Source: Prorocentrum cordatum (Eukaryota; Sar; Dinophyceae; Prorocentrales; Prorocentraceae). Taken from it: a DNA stretch of 64,000 nt. Below the pieces are notes generated by a model that saw only the letters and a program-made list of their open reading frames with translations, made no database searches and was not told the origin of the DNA. Positions 1 to 13,185 of the stretch are shown in pieces. Location of the stretch: contig CAUYUJ010017869.1 in assembly GCA_963575745.1 (NCBI GenBank), positions 105,001 through 169,000 on the forward strand. Direction: 5' to 3'. Position numbers and translations under genes: made by a program. Each line of letters begins with the position of its first letter. Within the stretch, counting starts at the first letter, position 1.

Positions 1-460
1 GGGGCCACGAAGGACAGTGGTGGGGCCACGAAGGGCAGCAAGGGGGCCACGAAGGGCGACAGCGTGGCCACGAAGGGCATGCGTATGGGGCCACGAAGGG
101 CGCGAGCGAGCGAGGGCACATAGTGCAGGGTCACAAAAGGCCGCGACGGGGCCGCTGAGGGTATCACCAGGACCACGAAGGGCAGCGAGGGGGCCACGAA
201 GGGCGACAGCGGGGCCACGAAGGGCATGCATATGAGGCCACGACGGGTGCGACCGAGCGGGGACCACGAAGGGCAGACATGGGGCCACGAAAGGCAGCGA
301 GGCGGCCACGAAGGGCGACAGCGGGGCCACGAAGGACATGCATATGGGGCCACGACGGGCGCGTTCGAGCGGGAGCCACGATGCGCATAGAATGCGGGGC
401 CACAGAGGTGCAGCGACGGGGCCACTGAGGGCAGCAACGGGGCCACCAAGGGGGGCGAGC
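1..460. repeat. GC-rich minisatellite, GGGGCCACGAAGGGC type
   Basis: A short motif close to GGGGCCACGAAGGGC recurs about every 15-25 bases with small changes. A longer block, in which the motif is followed by CAGCRAGG, GACAGCG and a CATGCATATG spacer, recurs starting near 27, 173 and 284, so there is a loose higher order of 110-146 bp. Open frames here follow from the repeat. No gene is seen. Confidence 0.85.
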
Positions 461-534
461 GGAGGCGACCGCGGAACCACTGCGGGCAGCGATGGGCATC
501 GGGAGCGGACGAAGGACAGCGAGAGGCGACTGCA

Positions 535-1055
535 GTCCCGAACGGGCGGGTCGGGCGGGCGGGCTCCGACGGGCGGGTCGAGCGGGCGGGTCGTTGAAGC
601 GTGAATCCTGCTCGACTCGCAAGGAAATCTTCAGCGAGAGCGCAAGCCCCAAGGAAACCTGGAGGATGTCCAAAAAAACAAAACGCGATTCCTGAGTGTC
701 GAGGAGCGGCATCTGAACAAATCGCGAAGCAGTTCCAGCCGAGAGCGCGATCCCTGAGTAGATTACAAGAAAGTCTCTGCGAAAGTCGAACTTCCCAAAT
801 GTATGGTGAAGACGTATCAGGCGGGAACCGTTGTTGTTGCAGTTCGGGGGCCAGCCGCCCGTGTCGAGGAGCGGCGTCGGAATATTCCTGGGTAGATCGC
901 AAGGACGTCCCCGGCGAAAGCAGGATTTCTTAAACTTGGAGCCCGCCGCCCAGTTTAAGGCTCAAGACCTTCCTAGACAAAGAACCGGGTGCGAGCCCAA
1001 GGAGGGGCGCGCCTCATGGGAAAAGTGGAATGGTTACCCAGTGGGTGGTCACCAA
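535..1055. repeat. Dispersed repeat D1, copy 1 (truncated)
   Basis: This stretch is a diverged, end-truncated relative of the D1 repeat seen in fuller form at 1078-1795, 6250-7180, 9667-10470 and 10485-11400. Shared landmarks are GGGCGGGTCGGG runs, TGAAGCGTG followed by a CTGC..CGCGAGGAA segment, a GTCGAGG..GCGGC..CTGAA block and AGGCGGGAACC near the end. The (CAA)n head and the first half of the repeat are missing here. Confidence 0.7.
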
Positions 1056-1077
1056 TAAGTGTTCTTCAGAAGTGAGA

Positions 1078-1155
1078 ATTCGACGACAGCAACAACAACC
1101 ACCACCGCCAACGACAACAACAACAGCAACAACCACAACAACCACAACAACTACT

Positions 1156-1191
<36 letters not shown>

Positions 1192-1795
1192 CAATTAAGA
1201 TTGCTCGCTCTTATCTGCTCACGTGCATATCAGCACGCAAACCACAAGCCCGCGATACCGGCCCCATTCGCCTTCGATCGTACCCCCTGGGGGTATGCAT
1301 TTCTTACCTGCACCGTGTATTTCGTTCAGCCCTTAAGGCAGGGGAAGAGAGGACGGATGGAAAAGGGGCAGGGAGAAGGATGGAACACGGGATTAGCAAC
1401 AGGGGGGCGAGGAGCAGAAAACACGTGGCAAAACCAGACGGGCCCATCGGACGGGTAGAGACCCTAATGGGCGGGTCGGGAAGGCGGGCCCAAGCGGCCA
1501 GGCCGAGAAGGCGTGTCGCTGAAGCGTGAGAACTGTATGATTCGCGAGGGGAGCTCGAGCGATAGCGCGACTCTCAAGTAAATCGCGGCATTGGGGAAAA
1601 CCAAAAAAACGAGAGCGTGATGCCCGAGTGTCCAGGGCGCGGCGTCTGAACACAGTGCTACAGGAAAACCACACGATTCCTTCATAAGTTGTGAGGAAAT
1701 CCCGTTCGACAGCGCGATGTGGGAAGAAATTCTGGAGAAGTACCAGGCGGGAACCCTAGTTGTTGTAGTTCCGGGGCCCACCAACCCAGTGTGGT
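1078..1795. repeat. Dispersed repeat D1, copy 2, with (CAA)n head
   Basis: The copy starts with about 110 bases of (CAA)n, followed by the D1 body: a CTCGCTC..TATCTGCTCACGTGC segment, a CCTTCGATCGTACCCCC segment, a GGCAGGGGAAGAGAGGACGG segment, and then the GC-rich second half with GCGCGGCGTCTGAA. Every full D1 copy in the window has the CAA tract at this end and the same orientation. On the minus strand it would be a 3' (TTG)n tail, as in some retroposons. No coding capacity is seen. Confidence 0.8.
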
Positions 1796-1925
1796 GACAC
1801 CACGCTTTCCCTGGTTGTTCTATCTATATAGATGTGTAGATTTTTTTTTGTTTTTTAACAAATGAATAATAGGGTGGTTACCTGGAGGGGGGTGTCAACA
1901 ACAATTATCATATTAATATGAATTC

Positions 1926-1959
<34 letters not shown>

Positions 1960-1972
1960 TCAATAACAACAA

Positions 1973-2029
<57 letters not shown>

Positions 2030-2255
2030 CGACAACGACAACGACAACAACAGCAACAACAACAGCAACAGCGACAACAACAAAGATAACAACAATGACA
2101 ATGATAAATACAACACCCGCAACAACAAGGTCGACACGTGCACTGCCCACCCGTCCACGGACCACGGCTTCACCCACTGGGCGAACACGTGGACTGACGA
2201 CCCGTGCACCCACTACCCCCCCCAGACATCAACACCAACACCAACACCAACACCA
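1796..2255. repeat. (CAA)n microsatellite and flanks
   Basis: After about 120 bases of AT-rich sequence lies a (CAA)n/(ACA)n tract at about 1925-2110 with scattered GAC and CAG variants. It is followed by a short sequence with CACGTG and then (CAACAC)n at about 2228-2255. Unlike other CAA tracts in the window it is not followed by a D1 body. Confidence 0.85.
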
Positions 2256-2454
2256 TAGGGAATCCTATGGAATCCCATAGGATCCCTATGGTCACCGTGG
2301 CTCTGAGACCACCCTCACGCACCTCCACGTATTCCTGCGACTGGAAACGATGTGCGCACCGGCGAAGCGACCTTCGGGCATCCTTCGGAATCCATGCGGA
2401 ATCCGAGGAATCCCTAGGGAATCCCTAGGGAATCCCTGGGGATTCCTGGGATCC
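2256..2454. repeat. Degenerate GGGAATCCTATGG-type repeat
   Basis: Short palindrome-rich motifs such as GGGAATCC, CCTATGGGAT and GGAATCCCTAGG recur irregularly and grade into the 32-bp satellite that follows. Similar sequence occurs at 5540-6150 and 44050-44330. Confidence 0.7.
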
Positions 2455-4460
2455 TATACAGAGCAGCCTACACGCCCTGTACGGGATTCTAAACACAACA
2501 TGCACGGCCTGTTCGGGATCCTGTACAAGGCCTACACGGCCTGTGTGATCCTATACAGAGCCTACACGCCCTGTATGGGATCCTATACAGGGCCTACAAG
2601 CCCTGTATGGGGTCTTATACAGAGCCTGCACGGCCTGTATAGGATCCTACACAAAGCCTACACGCCCTGTATGGGATCCTATAAAGAGCCTACACGGCCT
2701 GTACGAGATCCTACACAAAGCCTACACGCCCTGTATGGGATCCTCTACAGAGCCCGCACGGCCTGTATGGGATCCTATACAGATCCTACACGGCCCGTAT
2801 GGAATCCTATACAGAGCCTACAAGTCCTGTATGGGATCCAGTACAGAGCCTACACGGCCTGTATGGGATCCCACCCAGAACCGAGTCGCCCTGCATGGGA
2901 TCCTATGCAGAGCTTACACGCCCTGTATGGGATTCTAAACAGAGCATACACGGCCTGCTTAAGATCCTAAACAGAGCCTCCACGGCCCGTATGGGATCCT
3001 ATACAGAGCCTGCACGGCCTGTATGGCATCCTATACAGAGCGCACACGCCCTGCATGAGATCCTACACAGAGCCTACACGGCCTGTATGGGATCCTAGAC
3101 AGAGCCTACACGGCCCGTATGGAATTCTACACAAGTGCCTGCACGCCCTGTATGGGATCCTAAACAGAACATACACGGCTTGTTCGGGATCCTATACAAG
3201 GCCTACACGGCCTGTGTGGGATCCTATACAGAGCCTACACGCCCTGTGTGGGATCCTATAAAGAGCCTACAAGCCCTGTATGGGATCCTATACAGAGCCT
3301 ACACGGCCTGTATGGGATCCGACACAAAGCCTGCACTCCCTGTATGGGATCCTATACAGAGCCTACGCGGCCTGTATGAGATCCTACACAAAGCCTACAC
3401 GCCCTGTATGGGGTCCTATACAGAGCCTACACGGCCTGTATAGGATCCTATACAGAGCCTACACGGCCCGCCCGGGATCTTCTACAAGTGCCTACACGCC
3501 CTGTGTGGGATCCTATACAAAGACACGTCATGTACGGGTTCCTATACAGAGCCTACACGGCCTGTACGGGATCCTATACAGAGCCTACACGTCTTGTATG
3601 AGATCCTATACAGAGCACACTCGCCCTGTACGGGATCCTATACAGAGCCTACACGGCCTGTGCGGGATCCTATACAGAGACCACACGGCCTGTATGGGAT
3701 CCTATACAAAGCCTACACGGCCTGTACGGGACCCTATAGAGAACCTACACGGCCTGTATGGGATCCTATACAAAGCCTACACGGCCTGTACAGGGTCCTA
3801 TACAGAGCCTACACACCATGTATGGGGTCCTACACAGAGCCTGCACGCCCTGTATGGGATCCTATACAGAGCCTACACGGCTTGTGTGGGATCCTATACA
3901 GAGCACACACGCCCTGTACGGGATCCTATACAGAGCCTACACGGCCTGTGCGGGATCCTATACAGAGCCCACACGGCCTGTATGTGATCCTATACAAAGC
4001 CTACACGGCCTGCACGGGACCCTATAGAGAGCCTGCACGGCCTGTGTGGGATCCTATACAAAGCCTACACGGCCTGTACAGGGTCCTATACAGAGCCTAC
4101 ACACCATGGATGGGGTCCTACACAGAGCCTGCACGCCCTGTATGGGATCCTATACAGAGCCTACACGGCTTGTGTGGGATCCTATACAGAGCCTAAACGG
4201 CCGGTGTTGATCCTACACAGAGCCTACACGGCCTGTATGGGATCCTATACAGAGCCTAGTCGCCCTGCATGGGATCCTGTACACAGCCTACACGGCCTGT
4301 GCGGGATCCTATACAGAGCCTACATGGCCTGTATGGGATCCTGCACAGAGCATACACGGCCTGCTTGGGGTCCTATACAGCGCCTACACGCTCTGTATGG
4401 GATATTATACAGAGCCTACACGGCCTGTACGGGATCCTATACAGAGCCTGCACGGCCTGT
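2455..4460. repeat. 32-bp satellite array with 288-bp higher order
   Basis: About 60 tandem copies of a 32-bp unit (GGGATCCTATACAGAG followed by CCTACACGGCCTGTAT) fill this region, most with a BamHI-type GGATCC. Variant units repeat with a 288-bp higher order (nine units), for example at 3613 and 3901. Because 32 leaves remainder 2 when divided by 3, reading through three units covers every phase. All three forward frames therefore stay open and encode the same 32-residue periodic peptide, explaining the long frames here. Nothing suggests a real protein. Confidence 0.95.
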
Positions 4461-4817
4461 ATTAGCAGTAGTAGTAGTAGGAGTAGTAGTAGTAGTAGTC
4501 GTAGTAGTGGTAGTATGGAGTAGTAGTAGTGGTCGCAGTACTTGAAATAGTTGGAGTAAGAGTAGTAGGAGAAATAGGAGTGGTAGGAGGAGTAGTAGTA
4601 GTACTAGTAGTAGTACTAGTAGTAGCGGTAGTGGTAGTGGTAGTGGCAGTAGAAGTGACAGTAGCACTAGTAGTACTAGTAGTACCAGTAGTACTAATAG
4701 TACTAGTAGTACGACTAGTGGAAGTAATAATAGTAGTAGTATTCGTAGCCGTAGTAGTAGTAGTAGTAGTAGCAGCAGAAATAGTGATAGTAGTATTGGT
4801 AGGAGTAGTGGTAATAC

Positions 4818-4858
<41 letters not shown>

Positions 4859-5085
4859 TCAAGTAGTAGTGATAGTAGTAGTAGTAGTAGTAGTCGTAGT
4901 AATACTAATAGTCGTAGTAGTAGCCGTGGTAGTAGTAGTAATAGTAGTAGTCATAGTAGTTGTAGCAGTAGTGGTAGAAGAAGAAGTAGTAGTAGTAGTA
5001 ATAGTAGTAGAAGTAAAAGTAGTAGTAGTTGCAGTAGTAGTAGTAGTGATAGTAGTAGTCGTAGCAGTAGTAGTACTAGTCGTAG

Positions 5086-5119
<34 letters not shown>

Positions 5120-5306
5120 TGTCGTCGTAGTAGTAGTAGTACTACTAGTAGTAGTAGTACTACTAGTAGTAGTAGTAGTAGTGGTGGTAGTAGTAGTAGT
5201 AGTAGCAGTAGCAGTAGTAGTAGTAGTAGTAGTAGAAGTAGTAGTAGTAGTAAGTAGTAGTAATAGTAGTAGTAGTAGTAGTAGTAGTGGTAGTAGTGTA
5301 GTAGTG

Positions 5307-5397
<91 letters not shown>

Positions 5398-5410
5398 CAG
5401 TAGCAGTAGC

Positions 5411-5459
<49 letters not shown>

Positions 5460-5462
5460 CAG
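4461..5462. repeat. (AGT)n trinucleotide tract, about 1 kb
   Basis: Almost pure AGT/TAG/GTA repeats run for 1 kb. The tract is cleanest at 4815-4860 and 5235-5460 and interrupted in the middle by CGT, CAG, ACT and AAG variants. Homopolymeric frames on both strands (poly-Ser, Val, Thr, Leu) are artefacts of the repeat. Confidence 0.97.
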
Positions 5463-5512
5463 AAGGGTGTGCCGAAATCAAGCTTCGGTGGTGCTCCCCG
5501 TGGGGCCAGGAC
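5463..5512 (+). repeat. Remnant of the 90-bp satellite
   Basis: GGGTGTGCCGAAAT, then CTTCGGTGGTGCTCCC and GTGGGGCCA, matches the core of the 90-bp satellite at 30320-31090 (same orientation) over about 45 bases. It is a single unit placed between the AGT tract and the next repeat. Confidence 0.65.
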
Positions 5513-5529
5513 CACGATCCTCGAGAGAT

Positions 5530-6150
5530 GGATTCCCTCTGGATTCCCCAGGGTTCCCGAGGGATTACTTATGATTCCCTAGGGGTCCCTAAGGATTCCC
5601 TAAGGATTCCTATGGGGAAGTGCTTAAGGATGTGTTCAGAGCCGCGGCCCCCATAGGGATCCTATAGGAATCCTATAGGATCCGGGATCCCATAGGATTC
5701 CATCGGGATTGCTATATGGTTCCATACGGATCCTATAAGGTTTCATCGGGATCCTATACGGGTTCTACAGGATCCCATGCGGGTCCTGCAAGATTACATT
5801 GAGAACCGATAGGATTCCATAGTGACCATATAGGACTCCTGGAGGATTCCCTTGGGATCTTCTAGGGTGCCATTGGGATCCTGTAGGACTCCTATAGGGT
5901 TCCATGGGGATCAGATAAGGAGTCTCCGCGATCACCTAGGGATTTCTACGGATCCCGATGGAACCCGACAGGATCCCATATGGCACCCCACAGGATCTCA
6001 ATGGAATGTTATAGGGTCCCCATGGAATTCTACAGGAGCCCCATGACATGTATATAGGTTTCCCATGGAATCGTATAGGCTCCCGATGGAGTCGCATAGA
6101 GTCCCCAAGTATCCTATAGGACCCTGTGGAATCCTATAGAACGCCAACAC
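5530..6150. repeat. Degenerate GGATCCTATAGG-type repeat
   Basis: Motifs of the form GGATTCCTATGGGG / GGATCCTATAGG recur about every 15-25 bases with much variation. The composition resembles 2256-2454 and 44050-44330. No coding or RNA feature is seen. Confidence 0.75.
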
Positions 6151-6243
6151 CAACAGCCCCGCGGGGCCACCGCAGGGGCCCCACGGGGCGTTTGAGGTGT
6201 TGGTGTTGGTGTGGGGGGGGGGTCGGGTCGTCAGTGCACGTGT

Positions 6244-7180
<937 letters not shown>

Positions 7181-8279
7181 ACTAAACAACAACAACAACA
7201 CCAACACCAACAACAACAACAACCACAACAATTACTAGCATGTGGGGACACTCCGTTCTCACCAGTGCCAGGGTTTTCATAGGAGGCGGGCAATACCCCC
7301 ACTTTGTGGGGGGGCCGGTTCAAGCTCTACCAAATTTCCAAACGACTCTTCGCCACCACCCACACCCAGCTTCCCGCCCTATGACGTTCGGACACTTCAC
7401 TTCGTGGCATGCGGACGACCGTGGCTACTATTCAGGGCCCCGCGGCCGACGACGACGGCGTGCGCGCGCGAAGAAAAAACGAATGTGTCCCGCATGGTAT
7501 TATTTGACAGGGATGATGGCCCTGGCAGGTGCGCAACCGTTGTCGCAGAAGTTCGAAAAAGTTGCTCGCAAAAGCCCGTTTGACAGAAATGTTTAAAAAG
7601 TGTTGGGTTTCCTACGAATCCGCAAGAGCGCGCGGGATGAGATTTTGACAATTTTTTGTTGAAAAACCATTGGTTTTTTGATGTTTTTATGTTAAAATCG
7701 CTGCGAACACTAAGGTTTTGGAAGGATTTCGTCTTGCGCGCGCGAATGTCCACTTTACCTTATTTTTTGCAAGGGATTCTTGAAATTTGATTATATTAGA
7801 ACAAGAAATGTCATTTTCTATTGTTTTTTGCAAGGGAAAGCGGATTACAACAAAACAACCGGATCCTGTACACACCCTCTTTTCTGAGGCTTCCTCACGA
7901 AAATAATGAAAATGTAGCTGCGGCCTAGGCGGCGCAGGGGGGGCGCGCACCAGGGGGCCCAACAATAATTATTCTTTAGAATAAATAATGTTCAACAACA
8001 GTAATAATAATAATGATAACAACAACAACAACAATCATGCTACCCTCATGCGCGATGCTTCCACACGAAGCATGCGACCATCATGAGAACCATCCACATC
8101 ATGGGGGATTAGTGTTCTATAGCGGGGTCCGTTATTCCCATTCCCAGATCTCCCGCCCAAAGAGGTCTTGCAAACACCTCCTCCGAGGAATTTCAACATA
8201 TCCCGCCTCGAAAACATATGCCCACGCCTTGCTGCGCCGATGCGAGACCGCCAGTGGAACCCCAGGGAAGGGTAAAGCA
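7181..8279. other. No gene recognised
   Basis: Apart from short CAA/CAC tracts (7188-7230) and AATAAT/CAACAA tracts (8000-8035), this stretch has no repeat or conserved coding region that I recognise. Frames here are short and overlap on both strands. Confidence 0.5.
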
Positions 8280-9245
8280 CAAGGAACTATCGAACGACAG
8301 GATTGCCTTGGTGGGGATGGGGGCTGTCGGCGGTGAGGCAAGGACCTGGCCCTGAATAGAAAGGGAGGAAGTTACGAGCAGGGCTGCTATTGATGCTGGG
8401 AGCGGCGCCAATACTGAAGAGAGTAGGGCGCCAGTCCAGCGTAAAACAAAACGAGGTCTCGAGCGGGAACGCTGGTATTGTTGGGACGGCGGCTTTCGGC
8501 GGCGAGGAGGAACACCGCCTTGAGTAAGAAAGGAGGTAGCATCGAGCGGGAGCCGTGGTTTTGTCGGGACGGGTGCTGTCGGCGGCGAGGAACAGCACCG
8601 TCCCGAGGAAAAAGAAAGGAAATCTCGAGCGGGAGCGTTGTTCTTGCTGGGAGCGGCGCAAATTCAAAAGAGAGTAGGGCGCCAACCCAGCGTAAAACGG
8701 AAGGAAGTCTCGGACGGGAGCGCTGGTTTTGTCGGGGCGGCGGCTTTCGGCGGCGAGGAGGAACACCGCCTTGGGCAAGAAAGGAGGAAGCATCGAGCGG
8801 GAGCCGTGGTTTTGTCGGGACGGGGATTGTCGGTGGCGAGGAGCAGCACCGTCTTCAGGAAAAAGGGAAGAAATCTTGAGCGGGAGCGTTCTAGGAACGG
8901 CGCCAATTCAAAAGAAAGTAGGGCGCCAGCCCAGCGTAAAACGGAAGGAAGTCTCAGGCGGGAGCGCTGGTTTTGTCGGGGCGGCGGCTTTCGGCGGCGA
9001 GGAGGAATACCGCCTTGAGTAAAAAAGAGAGGAAGCCTCGAGCGGGAGCGTTGTTTTTGCTGGGAGCGGCGCCGATGAGAGAAAGACTAGCGCGCCAGTC
9101 CAAGGTAAAACGGGAGGAAGTCTCGAGCGGGAGCGCTGATTTTGTTAGGACGGCAACTTTTCGGCTGCGAGCAAGAACACCAACCCTGAGTTAGAAAGAG
9201 GAAGTCTTAAGCGGGAGCGTTGCTGTTGTTGGGGGGCCGGTTTTG
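8280..9245. repeat. 83-bp satellite arranged in about 250-bp trimers
   Basis: The phrase CGAGCGGGAGCG(C/T)TG recurs about every 83 bases (near 8459, 8543, 8626, 8712, 8795, 8877, 8958, 9040, 9126 and 9210). Three unit types alternate, so a CGGCTTTCGGCGGCGAGG block reappears about every 245-250 bases (8491, 8742, 8986). The frames across it are repeat artefacts. Confidence 0.88.
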
Positions 9246-9364
9246 GCGGTCCCCCAAACCGCTCGAGCGTGAGCCTCATTTTCAATGAACATGTAGCCGG
9301 CGCCTCGGCGAGAGCGCCAGGGCGCCTGTAAGGGGTCCAACAACAATAACATGTGTTTAGGAAT

Positions 9365-9665
9365 TAACATTCAACAACGACAACAACAACAACGACAACG
9401 AAAGCAGCAGCAGCAGCAACAACAACAACAACAATCAGCTTAAGACGGTTCGCTCCGATCTGCTCGCGTGCCATTAAACACATATCCAAAACCCTCGATA
9501 CCCGCCCTCTTCGTCTTCGATCGTACCTCCTTCGGGGTATATTTTTCTCATCTGCAACGTGTATGTGGTGCAGCCCGTAAGGCAGGGGAGGAGAGGACGG
9601 ATGGAAGGAAGTGACAAGGGGGAGGGAGAAGAATGGAGCACGAGAGAAATTAGCAGGATGGGACA
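9365..9665. repeat. Dispersed repeat D1, copy 4 (first half)
   Basis: A CAA/CGA-rich head at 9370-9440 is followed by the first 230 bases of D1, from the GGTTCGCTCCGATCTGCTCG segment to GAGCACGAGAGAAATTAGCA. It then stops and a second CAA head begins, so copies 4 and 5 sit head to tail. Confidence 0.8.
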
Positions 9666-9666
9666 A

Positions 9667-10470
9667 GGAACAACAACAACAACAATCACGACGACGATAA
9701 CAACAACAAAGACAACAACAACAACCTCAACAACAGCAGCAGCCGCAACAACAATCACTTTGAGACTGTTCGATCCTATCTGCTCACGTGCCATTCAACA
9801 CGTCTGTCCCAAACCCTCGGTACCCGCCCTCTTCGTCTTCGATCGTACCCCCTTGGGGGCATATATCTTCGTCACCTGTCATGAGCATTTAGTGCAGCCC
9901 CTACGGCAGGGGAAGAGAGGACGGATGGAAGGTGCAGGGAGAGGGATGGAGCAAAAGAGAAATTATCGGGAGGGGGGCTAGGAGCAGAAAACACGTGGCA
10001 GAACCAGACGCGCAGACCGGGCGGGCAGACCCTGGAGGGCGGGTCGAGAAGGCGGGCCCAGGCGGCCAGGTCGAGCAGGCGGGTTGCTGAAGCGTGGAGC
10101 CTGCATGAACCGCGAGGAAGTCTCGAGAGATAGCGCGAATAACAAGTGAATCGCTAGGATAGGCCAAAGCGAGAGCGTGGCTCCTGAATGTCGAGGGCGC
10201 GGCGTCGAATAAATTGCGAGAAAACCGCGCGAGAGCGCGATTCCTGCATCAATTGTGAGGAAGTCCGGCGCAAGAGTGCGATGTTGGAATAAATGATGGC
10301 GGAGTATAGGGCGGGAGCCGTCGATGTTGTAAACGGGTGCCAAAGACACAATTCTGAGACCCCAAGTCTTCCCCTTCGAAAAAGCAGGGCACGAGCCCTC
10401 AGACGGGCACTCCAATTGAAAAAACAGTGTGCACAGGAGGGGAGAGATCAGCAATACTTAATTCTCAACG
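9667..10470. repeat. Dispersed repeat D1, copy 5 (full length)
   Basis: The copy has a CAA-rich head (9670-9755), the GTTCGATCCTATCTGCTCACG segment, the GGCAGGGGAAGAGAGGACGG segment, the GC-rich second half and an end near a CACTCCAATTGAAAAAACAG segment. It is the clearest complete copy of the family, about 800 bases long. Confidence 0.85.
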
Positions 10471-10484
10471 GTGAGATTTTTTAT

Positions 10485-10644
10485 CAACCACCACAGCAAC
10501 AGCAACAGCAACAGCAACAACAACTACGACTACGACTACTACTAAGGCGAATGGTACTACATATACATGTATATATATATATATATATATATGTGTGCAT
10601 GCAGTGTTGCAGTTGTGTTTCGTGTATATATATATATAGTTAAA

Positions 10645-10685
<41 letters not shown>

Positions 10686-11400
10686 GGATAGGAAGAAGAT
10701 GAATAAGAAAAAAGAAAGAAGCAACGGTTCGCTCCTATCTGCTCGCGTGCCATTCAACACGTCTGTCCCAAACCCTCGGTACCCGCCCTCTTCGTCTTCG
10801 ATCGTACCCCCTTGGGGGCATATATCTTCGTCACCTGTCATGAGCATTTAGTGCAGCCCCTACGGCAGGGGAAGAGAGGACGGATGGAAGGTGCAGGGAG
10901 AGGGATGGAGCAAAAGAGAAATTATCGGGAGGGGGGCTAGGAGCAGAAAACACATGGCAGAACCAGACGCGCAGACTGGGCGGTCAGACCCTAGCGGGCG
11001 GGTCGGGAAGGCGGGCCCAGGCGGCCAGGTCGAGCAGGCGGGTTGCTGAAGCGTAGAGCCTGCATGAACCGCGAGGAAGTCTCGAGAGACAGCGCGATTA
11101 ACAGGTGAATCGCTAGGATAGGCCAAAGCGAGAGCGTGGCTCCCTGAATGTCGAGGGCGCGGCGTCTGAATAAATTGCGAGAAAACCACGCGAGAGCTCG
11201 ATTCCTGCATCAATTGTGAGGAAGTCCGGCGCGAGAGTGCGATGTTGGAATCCATGGTGACGAAGTATAGGGCGGGAGCCGTCGATGTTGCAATTCGTGG
11301 GCCACCAACGCAGTTTGAGCAGGAAGACTCTCCCTGACAAAAGCCCCGAGGGGGGGCACTTCGATTGAAAAAACATGTGTGCACCAGGGTGGGGAATAAT
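10485..11400. repeat. Dispersed repeat D1, copy 6, with (TA)n insertion
   Basis: A CAACAG-rich head at 10490-10530 is followed by TA-rich tracts at 10560-10680 and then a body (10725-11375) nearly identical to copy 5. The TA expansion lies between head and body. The close match to copy 5 suggests a recent local duplication. Confidence 0.85.
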
Positions 11401-11614
11401 CTTCAGAATCCACCCCCCCTACACACATAAAAAAGTCAGAAAAACATGTGAGCCTGGACAGAAGATTACGTTGGGAACTCAGTCGGTCTGGGAGACGTGG
11501 CGCGGGGAATCGAAAGTGGCGCAGGGAATCGAAACGAATTGGGAAATCACGGGAAAGCAAAAAATGAACATCTGTCAGGAATCCAAAACAAAGAAATGTG
11601 TCGGGACCTAGTCT
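11401..11614. other. No gene recognised
   Basis: Unique-looking sequence between D1 copy 6 and the next tandem repeat. No coding motif is seen. Confidence 0.4.
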
Positions 11615-11935
11615 GCTATGTTCTGGCTGGATTTCCAAGTCGACGACCCCACGTCGACTAACTGTCGAAATGGTGTTTTCTGCTGTTGGAAGCCCTCACA
11701 TGGATAAATTGTTTTTTAGAGGCCGATGGTGTTCCCATTATTCTGGACCCCCAGGCCGACGACCCCCTACGCAAACCAGGTTGCGAAATGTTGTTGTGCG
11801 CTTTTTGTAACAATCAGGAAAATTAGATTGATGATGTTGGATTCTCTGGGTTGGGTTGTGCAGCGGTTCTCCAATTATACTGGATGCCCAGGCCGACGAC
11901 CCCCACGCCGATAAGTTGCGAAATGGTTGGTCGTT
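11615..11935. repeat. Tandem repeat, about 120-135 bp, three copies
   Basis: A block with TTCTGGA...CCAGGCCGACGACCCC followed by a TTGCGAAATG(G)TTG segment occurs three times, near 11620, 11737 and 11873. The copies are clearly related but diverged, and the outermost left copy is weakest. Confidence 0.7.
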
Positions 11936-13079
11936 TTCGGTTTCTGGGGAACGCTCACAAGGCTTATTTGGTGTGCGTTGGCCTTTGCCGTGTTTCCGAA
12001 TGGTGCCCCGTGAAATATCTGCAAACATTCCACTGTAAAAACTACTTATTTAGAGATCATTCCTAAGGGGTCCTTGCTAAAGACTCGTTCGTACGATTAT
12101 TCAAAAAGACCTTCTTATGAAGAGCTCACTATGAATGATCATGTGTTTAAAGAATCCTTAGACAGGATCCTGTCTGAAAAACCGTTCCGTAACGAATCCG
12201 TGTTAAGGATGTGCTTAACATGACTATTCGTAATGACAGTACAATGGGGATTATGTTCAGGATTCTTGAACAAGGAACCCTCACGAAAGATTCCTCAGAT
12301 TCCAGGGCTCCCTCGTAAGGTCAAATTGTGACAAATTGTGACGGCGGTTGTGATGATGCGAAACAATCCTCACTATCGCCCTTATCGCATGAGACCTAGA
12401 TCGCTGCGCATTCGAAGACGGAGGGAGAGTGAAACAGATCGGAAGGAGGGTAGCACGAAAGAACGAGAGCAAAACGAAGGGGAAGGAGGTACAACGAAAG
12501 GGAAAGAGATTAAAACACGTGGCAAAATGTGCAAAACGGAAAATGAGGGAGGGCCACATGTAAAACGGAAAGGAGGGTCTGGCGAAAGGAAAGGAAGGTA
12601 AATCGAAGGGAAACAAGACAAAACGAACGCGGAGGGCGGTGAGACGCAAGGGAGGGGAAACAAAACGAAAGGGGAAATGCAACACAACTGAAAAAAAACA
12701 AAGAACCAAATACACGCACGCCGAACGCATTGGCAAAAATGATGCGCCCGCTAGAACGACCCGGACGTGCAACAAAAAAACAACACAACACCAGTTGGAG
12801 CGACATACTGAATCATAACAACAACAAAACACGGCGCGTCGCACGTAGCCAAACCAAACATAACAAAGAACGCCTCGCTCGGACCAACGATCAGCAACGA
12901 TATCAAGACTCGTTCAAACAAGAACAAAACAGGTTCAGAAAAAAAAGAAGAAAGTAAAGCAAAACTGCATTTAGGTCGAGCCCTGCCACCTGGCGAAACC
13001 CCAGCAACCAGGTTCAATTCCGTAGAAGACCAGGAAGGGCCCTTGAGTAAAAGCGCTGTTCAGAGAATCTCCAATTATA
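11936..13079. other. No gene recognised; purine-rich stretch
   Basis: 12410-12690 is rich in AAACGAAAGGGGAAGG-like purine motifs in irregular repetition. The rest is unremarkable AT-richer sequence. No conserved coding region is seen on either strand. Confidence 0.5.
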
Positions 13080-13185
13080 CAAAATAAGAGAGAGAGAGAG
13101 AGAGAGAACGAGAGAACGAGAGAAAGAGATAAATAGAGAAAGAAAGAAAGAGAGGGAAGAGAGAGAGAGAGGGAGCAAGGAAGGA
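13080..13185. repeat. (GA)n microsatellite
   Basis: GAGAGA runs with AAAG and GGAG interruptions. Confidence 0.9.

Noticed and set aside
943-966. GCCCAGTTTAAGGCTCAAG, resembling an SL
   Set aside because: Needs gaps and mismatches and has no downstream coding region. It lies in a D1 copy.
4529-5582. Open frames of over 200 codons on both strands in the AGT tract
   Set aside because: They consist of Ser, Val, Thr or Leu runs dictated by the trinucleotide repeat and have no coding character.
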